Shown here: positions 5,922 through 7,582 of the stretch, in pieces
How positions within the stretch are numbered: position 1 is the stretch's first letter
Layout: the number at the start of each line of letters is the position of its first letter
NCBI GenBank assembly: GCA_016929035.1
Contig: JAFGJP010000102.1
Span: forward strand, 1-7,582
DNA length: 7,582 nt
Source: Candidatus Auribacterota bacterium
GTDB lineage: Bacteria; Auribacterota; JAFGBW01; JAFGJP01
Direction of reading: 5' to 3'
The notes under the pieces: generated by a model
Told to the model about the DNA's origin: nothing
What the model saw: only the letters and a program-made list of their open reading frames with translations
Database searches by the model: none
Made by a program: the position numbers and the translations under genes

Positions 5922-6740
5922 TCAGTATCCCAGTATAGACGTCAGGAGATAATCCCACATAAAAATATGCACGGCGCTGAAGACAACCGCGCGCGTCGTC
6001 GAGGTGCTGACGCCTTTAGCGCCGCCTTTTGTATAAAAGCCCATATAAAGGCATATCCAGAGAACGATCACGGCAAAGATCACGGATTTGATGATCCCGT
6101 TTGTAATATCACTCATCTCGACATAACTTGACATTTCTCCGAAGTAGCTTCCCATGCTGAGATTAAGAAGCTGAACAGCTACAAGGCAGCCTCCCCATAC
6201 ACCCACAACATCAAAAATAGCTGTGAGTAGAGGAAAAGCGATAATAGCGGCAACCATATTAGGCATAATGAGATAGGAAAATGGGTCTATCCCCATGATC
6301 TCGATGGCATCGATCTGCTCGGTAACCCGCATCGTGCCGATTTCCGCTGTCAGGGCAGAGCCGGCGCGGGCAACGACCATAAGAGCCGTGAGAACAGGCC
6401 CCAGCTCCCGTATAAGAGTGAGGGCCACGGCAGGGCCGAGAAGCGCTGTTGCCCCGAATTTACTTAATGAATAATAACCCTGAAGAGCCAGGACCATGCC
6501 TGTAAAGACACCTGTGAGGATAATAATAAAAGACGACTTGACGCCGATAAAAAGCATCTGCTCTGAAACATTTTTTACCTTACAGCCGCACTGAAAAAGA
6601 CCGATAATGGACTTAATGAGAAACATCCCGGATTTACCGATAGCTTCCAGAAAATCCAGGATCAGCTTTCCCGTGTAATCAATATAATGATAAAGTATTT
6701 CACTTGTGCTGTATTGCTTACGAAAAAAATCTATTTTCAT
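5922..6740 (-). CDS. mlaE: MlaE, inner-membrane permease of the Mla transporter
   Basis: From the ATG at 6740 the product has 272 aa, close to E. coli MlaE (260). The family signature is clear: LTLIRELGPVLTALMVVARAG (107-127) and EIGTMRVTEQIDAIEIMG (133-150). Several hydrophobic segments (about 64-86, 98-125, 155-185, and two near the C-terminus) fit the MlaE fold. Two MlaE copies are known to form the membrane core beneath the MlaD ring. An upstream in-frame ATG (6806) would add 22 residues, but the start at 6740 has AGGGAG (6750-6745) at 4 nt, fits the family length, and lies downstream of a possible -10 (6765-6770). It is the first gene of the minus-strand mlaE-mlaF-mlaD-mlaC cluster. Cysteines 51 and 53 sit in an early amphipathic region (QCGCK) and have no obvious role. 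Confidence 0.96.
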   Translation of the reverse strand: MKIDFFRKQYSTSEILYHYIDYTGKLILDFLEAIGKSGMFLIKSIIGLFQCGCKVKNVSEQMLFIGVKSSFIIILTGVFTGMVLALQGYYSLSKFGATALLGPAVALTLIRELGPVLTALMVVARAGSALTAEIGTMRVTEQIDAIEIMGIDPFSYLIMPNMVAAIIAFPLLTAIFDVVGVWGGCLVAVQLLNLSMGSYFGEMSSYVEMSDITNGIIKSVIFAVIVLWICLYMGFYTKGGAKGVSTSTTRAVVFSAVHIFMWDYLLTSILGY

Positions 6741-6764
6741 CGGTCTCCCTTCGCTCGTGAGAAT

Positions 6765-6791
6765 TTTATAAAAAAAAGGGCCGTACAGCAA
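6765..6791 (-). promoter_or_regulatory. Weak promoter candidate for the mla cluster
   Basis: On the minus strand TATAAA (6770-6765) is a 5/6 match to a -10, with TTGCTG (6791-6786) as a poor -35 at a 15-bp spacing. Initiation near 6758 would leave about 18 nt, with the Shine-Dalgarno, before the mlaE ATG at 6740. The weak -35 and short spacer keep confidence low. Confidence 0.3.
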
Positions 6792-6811
6792 TAAAATAAA
6801 CGTCATCTGTC

Positions 6812-6856
6812 AGATCCGTTAAGTCCGTTTTAACCGTTAAGTCCGTTAGGTCCGTA
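6812..6856. repeat. Five-unit 9-bp tandem repeat, consensus AAGTCCGTT
   Basis: Five consecutive 9-base units run without gaps: AGATCCGTT, AAGTCCGTT, TTAACCGTT, AAGTCCGTT, AGGTCCGTA. Units 2 and 4 are identical and CCGT is kept in all five. The array lies upstream of mlaE. It could be a mutable simple repeat or a multi-site binding region; its function is unknown. Confidence 0.85.
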
Positions 6857-6966
6857 AAAAAACCGCAGGAAGCAGGACGAAGGATGTAAGACGTAAAAGC
6901 TAAAACACTAAGAAACAGGAAGCAGTTCAGAAAACAAGAGATTTTTGATGCAGGAAAATATCAACA

Positions 6967-7029
6967 GCTCATTTTATGAGCAGACATGCAGCGTGCGACT
7001 GCATGCGATGAAGGCGTAGTCAAGTTGAC
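6967..7029. repeat. Cluster of three small palindromes
   Basis: Three perfect inverted repeats occur in 63 bases. GCTCAT/ATGAGC has a 3-nt loop (6967-6981), CATGCAG/CTGCATG has a 7-nt loop (6985-7005), and GTCAA/TTGAC surrounds one base (7019-7029). They could be a repeat element, operator sites or a structured RNA; no family is recognised. Confidence 0.6.
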
Positions 7030-7222
7030 CGGATTCCTAAAAAATTCTTGCTAATTCTTACAGGACAGCATCACGAAAAGGTATAATCAAGCGGGAATGC
7101 TAAATGTATGTTTAAAAAATGTTCACAATCTCAGAAATTTTCACAGGCTATTGTCACGAAGATTTGGAGACACATGAAGATACGAGGCGTGAGGAATTTT
7201 TCTTAGAAAGGCGGAGTTAAGA

Positions 7223-7299
7223 TGGTGGGCGCTACAGAATTCGAATCTGTGACCTCTACCGTGTGAAGGTAGCGCTCTAACCAACTGAGCCAAGCGCCC
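7223..7299 (-). tRNA. tRNA-Val (anticodon CAC)
   Basis: The minus strand folds into a complete cloverleaf. The acceptor GGGCGCT pairs with AGCGCCC, the D stem is GCTC/GAGC, and the anticodon stem CTACC/GGTAG carries loop TTCACAC. The variable loop is AGGTC and the T arm is ACAGA-TTCGAAT-TCTGT. The anticodon CAC reads GUG valine codons. The discriminator is A (7226) and CCA is encoded (7225-7223). No intrinsic terminator is evident just downstream, and no attachment-site duplication was seen. Confidence 0.97.
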
Positions 7300-7344
7300 A
7301 TATTTTCATAAGATTATCCCCTATCCTAAGGAAAAAAACGAGTA

Positions 7345-7373
7345 TTTAAAAGAAATTTTTTATGCATTGTCAA
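7345..7373 (-). promoter_or_regulatory. Promoter of tRNA-Val
   Basis: On the minus strand a perfect -35 TTGACA (7373-7368) is followed, after exactly 17 bp, by TTTAAA (7350-7345), a 4/6 match to TATAAT. Initiation near 7338 would leave a 5' leader of about 39 nt before the tRNA, for removal by RNase P. Confidence 0.65.
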
Positions 7374-7383
7374 CTTATTGTTT

Positions 7384-7389
7384 TATAAT
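7384..7389 (+). promoter_or_regulatory. -10 candidate for the patatin-like gene
   Basis: A perfect TATAAT lies 10 bp before the ATG at 7400. No -35 of quality stands 16-18 bp upstream; TTGTCA (7367-7372) is only 11 bp away. Initiation would fall a few bases before the ATG, which has no Shine-Dalgarno, so a nearly leaderless mRNA is possible. It overlaps the region of the divergent tRNA promoter. Confidence 0.35.
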
Positions 7390-7399
7390 TATTTTACTC

Positions 7400-7582
7400 A
7401 TGAAAAAGTATTTTAAAAAAACATGCGGCCTGGCTCTCGGAAGCGGGGCGGCAAAGGGCCTGGCGCACATCGGTATTCTCAAGGCGCTTCTAGAAATGGG
7501 AATAGAGATTCATGCGCTATCCGGCTGCAGCATAGGGGCTGTTGTCGGAGCCTATTTTGCAAGGCATTCTGAAATCAAAGGG
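7400..7582 (+). CDS. Patatin-like phospholipase, N-terminal part, 3' end outside window
   Basis: Sixty-one codons are present and the frame is still open at the window edge. The start of a patatin-like (RssA-type) serine hydrolase is clear. GLALGSGAAKGLAHIGILKAL (10-30) contains the Gly-rich oxyanion segment with Lys19, and SGCSIGAVVGAYFA (41-54) contains the GxSxG nucleophile motif with Ser44. The Asp of the catalytic dyad would lie outside the window. The family hydrolyses acyl esters of membrane lipids and related compounds; the exact substrate cannot be told. No signal peptide is seen, so it is probably cytoplasmic. It is transcribed away from tRNA-Val. No Shine-Dalgarno precedes the ATG. 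Confidence 0.9.
   Translation, partial: MKKYFKKTCGLALGSGAAKGLAHIGILKALLEMGIEIHALSGCSIGAVVGAYFARHSEIKG

Larger units (their letters stand above)
6741..7222. other. Gene-free spacer between mlaE and tRNA-Val
   Basis: No convincing gene is seen on either strand in these 482 bases. The part nearest mlaE holds its ribosome-binding site and a candidate promoter, then a 9-bp tandem repeat (6812-6856). Next come A/G-rich quasi-repeats of the type GGACGAA/GGATGTAA/GACGTAAAA (6875-6898) and a cluster of palindromes (6967-7029). An isolated TATAAT (7082-7087, plus strand) has only a weak -35 and no gene after it. The patchwork of short words suggests accumulated repeat remnants. Confidence 0.6.

Noticed and set aside
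6741..6806. ATG at 6806 as start of mlaE
   Set aside because: The added 22 residues are not needed for the family length, the ribosome-binding site is poor, and the ATG at 6740 has AGGGAG at proper distance.
6865..6890. GCAGGAAGCAGGACG as a possible signal-recognition-particle RNA core
   Set aside because: The conserved GGAAGGAAGCAGCC loop context and the flanking stem are missing.
6807..7222. CRISPR array or insertion sequence in the spacer
   Set aside because: The repeats are 9 bp without unique spacers, and no transposase frame or long terminal inverted repeats are present.
7223..7299. tRNA-Val as an integration site for a mobile island
   Set aside because: No repeat of the tRNA 3' end and no integrase gene is visible in the window.

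Overview
The window comes from a diderm (Gram-negative type) bacterium. Five proteins of the Mla phospholipid-transport pathway, which links the inner and outer membranes, are encoded here, and several other products carry secretion signals. Base composition is intermediate and the spacers are rich in short, word-like repeats. This would fit an environmental lineage such as Desulfobacterota or Nitrospirota, but the sequence alone does not settle the phylum.

Layout: (1) Bases 1-2091 (+) hold most of a secreted protein with a transglutaminase-like Cys-His-Glu core and a PsbP/DcrB-like C-terminal domain; its true start lies before the window. (2) Bases 2168-3016 (+) encode an exported HEXXH metallopeptidase of the peptidase-MA type. 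(3) Bases 3066-3827 (+) encode MlaA, with an extended -10 promoter candidate just upstream. (4) On the minus strand, converging on mlaA with only 12 bp between stop codons, lies mlaE-mlaF-mlaD-mlaC (6740 down to 3840). (5) A gene-free stretch (6741-7222) holds a 9-bp tandem repeat and a cluster of small palindromes. (6) tRNA-Val(CAC) lies at 7223-7299 (-). (7) From 7400 (+), the first 61 codons of a patatin-like phospholipase run off the window.

How the genes fit together: MlaE (permease), MlaF (ATPase) and MlaD (MCE ring) would form the inner-membrane complex. MlaC is the periplasmic lipid shuttle and MlaA the outer-membrane component. mlaB is absent, and mlaA has its own apparent transcription unit facing the others. 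The patatin-like enzyme suggests a lipid theme, but it lies beyond a tRNA gene and need not be functionally linked. The role of the two secreted proteins next to mlaA is unknown.

The genes themselves are mostly recognisable families. The less ordinary material is in the spacers: an imperfect 13-bp-stem hairpin between mlaD and mlaC, a terminator-like hairpin between mlaE and mlaF, shared words in these two spacers, and the repeats and palindromes upstream of mlaE. I found no CRISPR array, insertion sequence or clearly novel defence or catalytic system.
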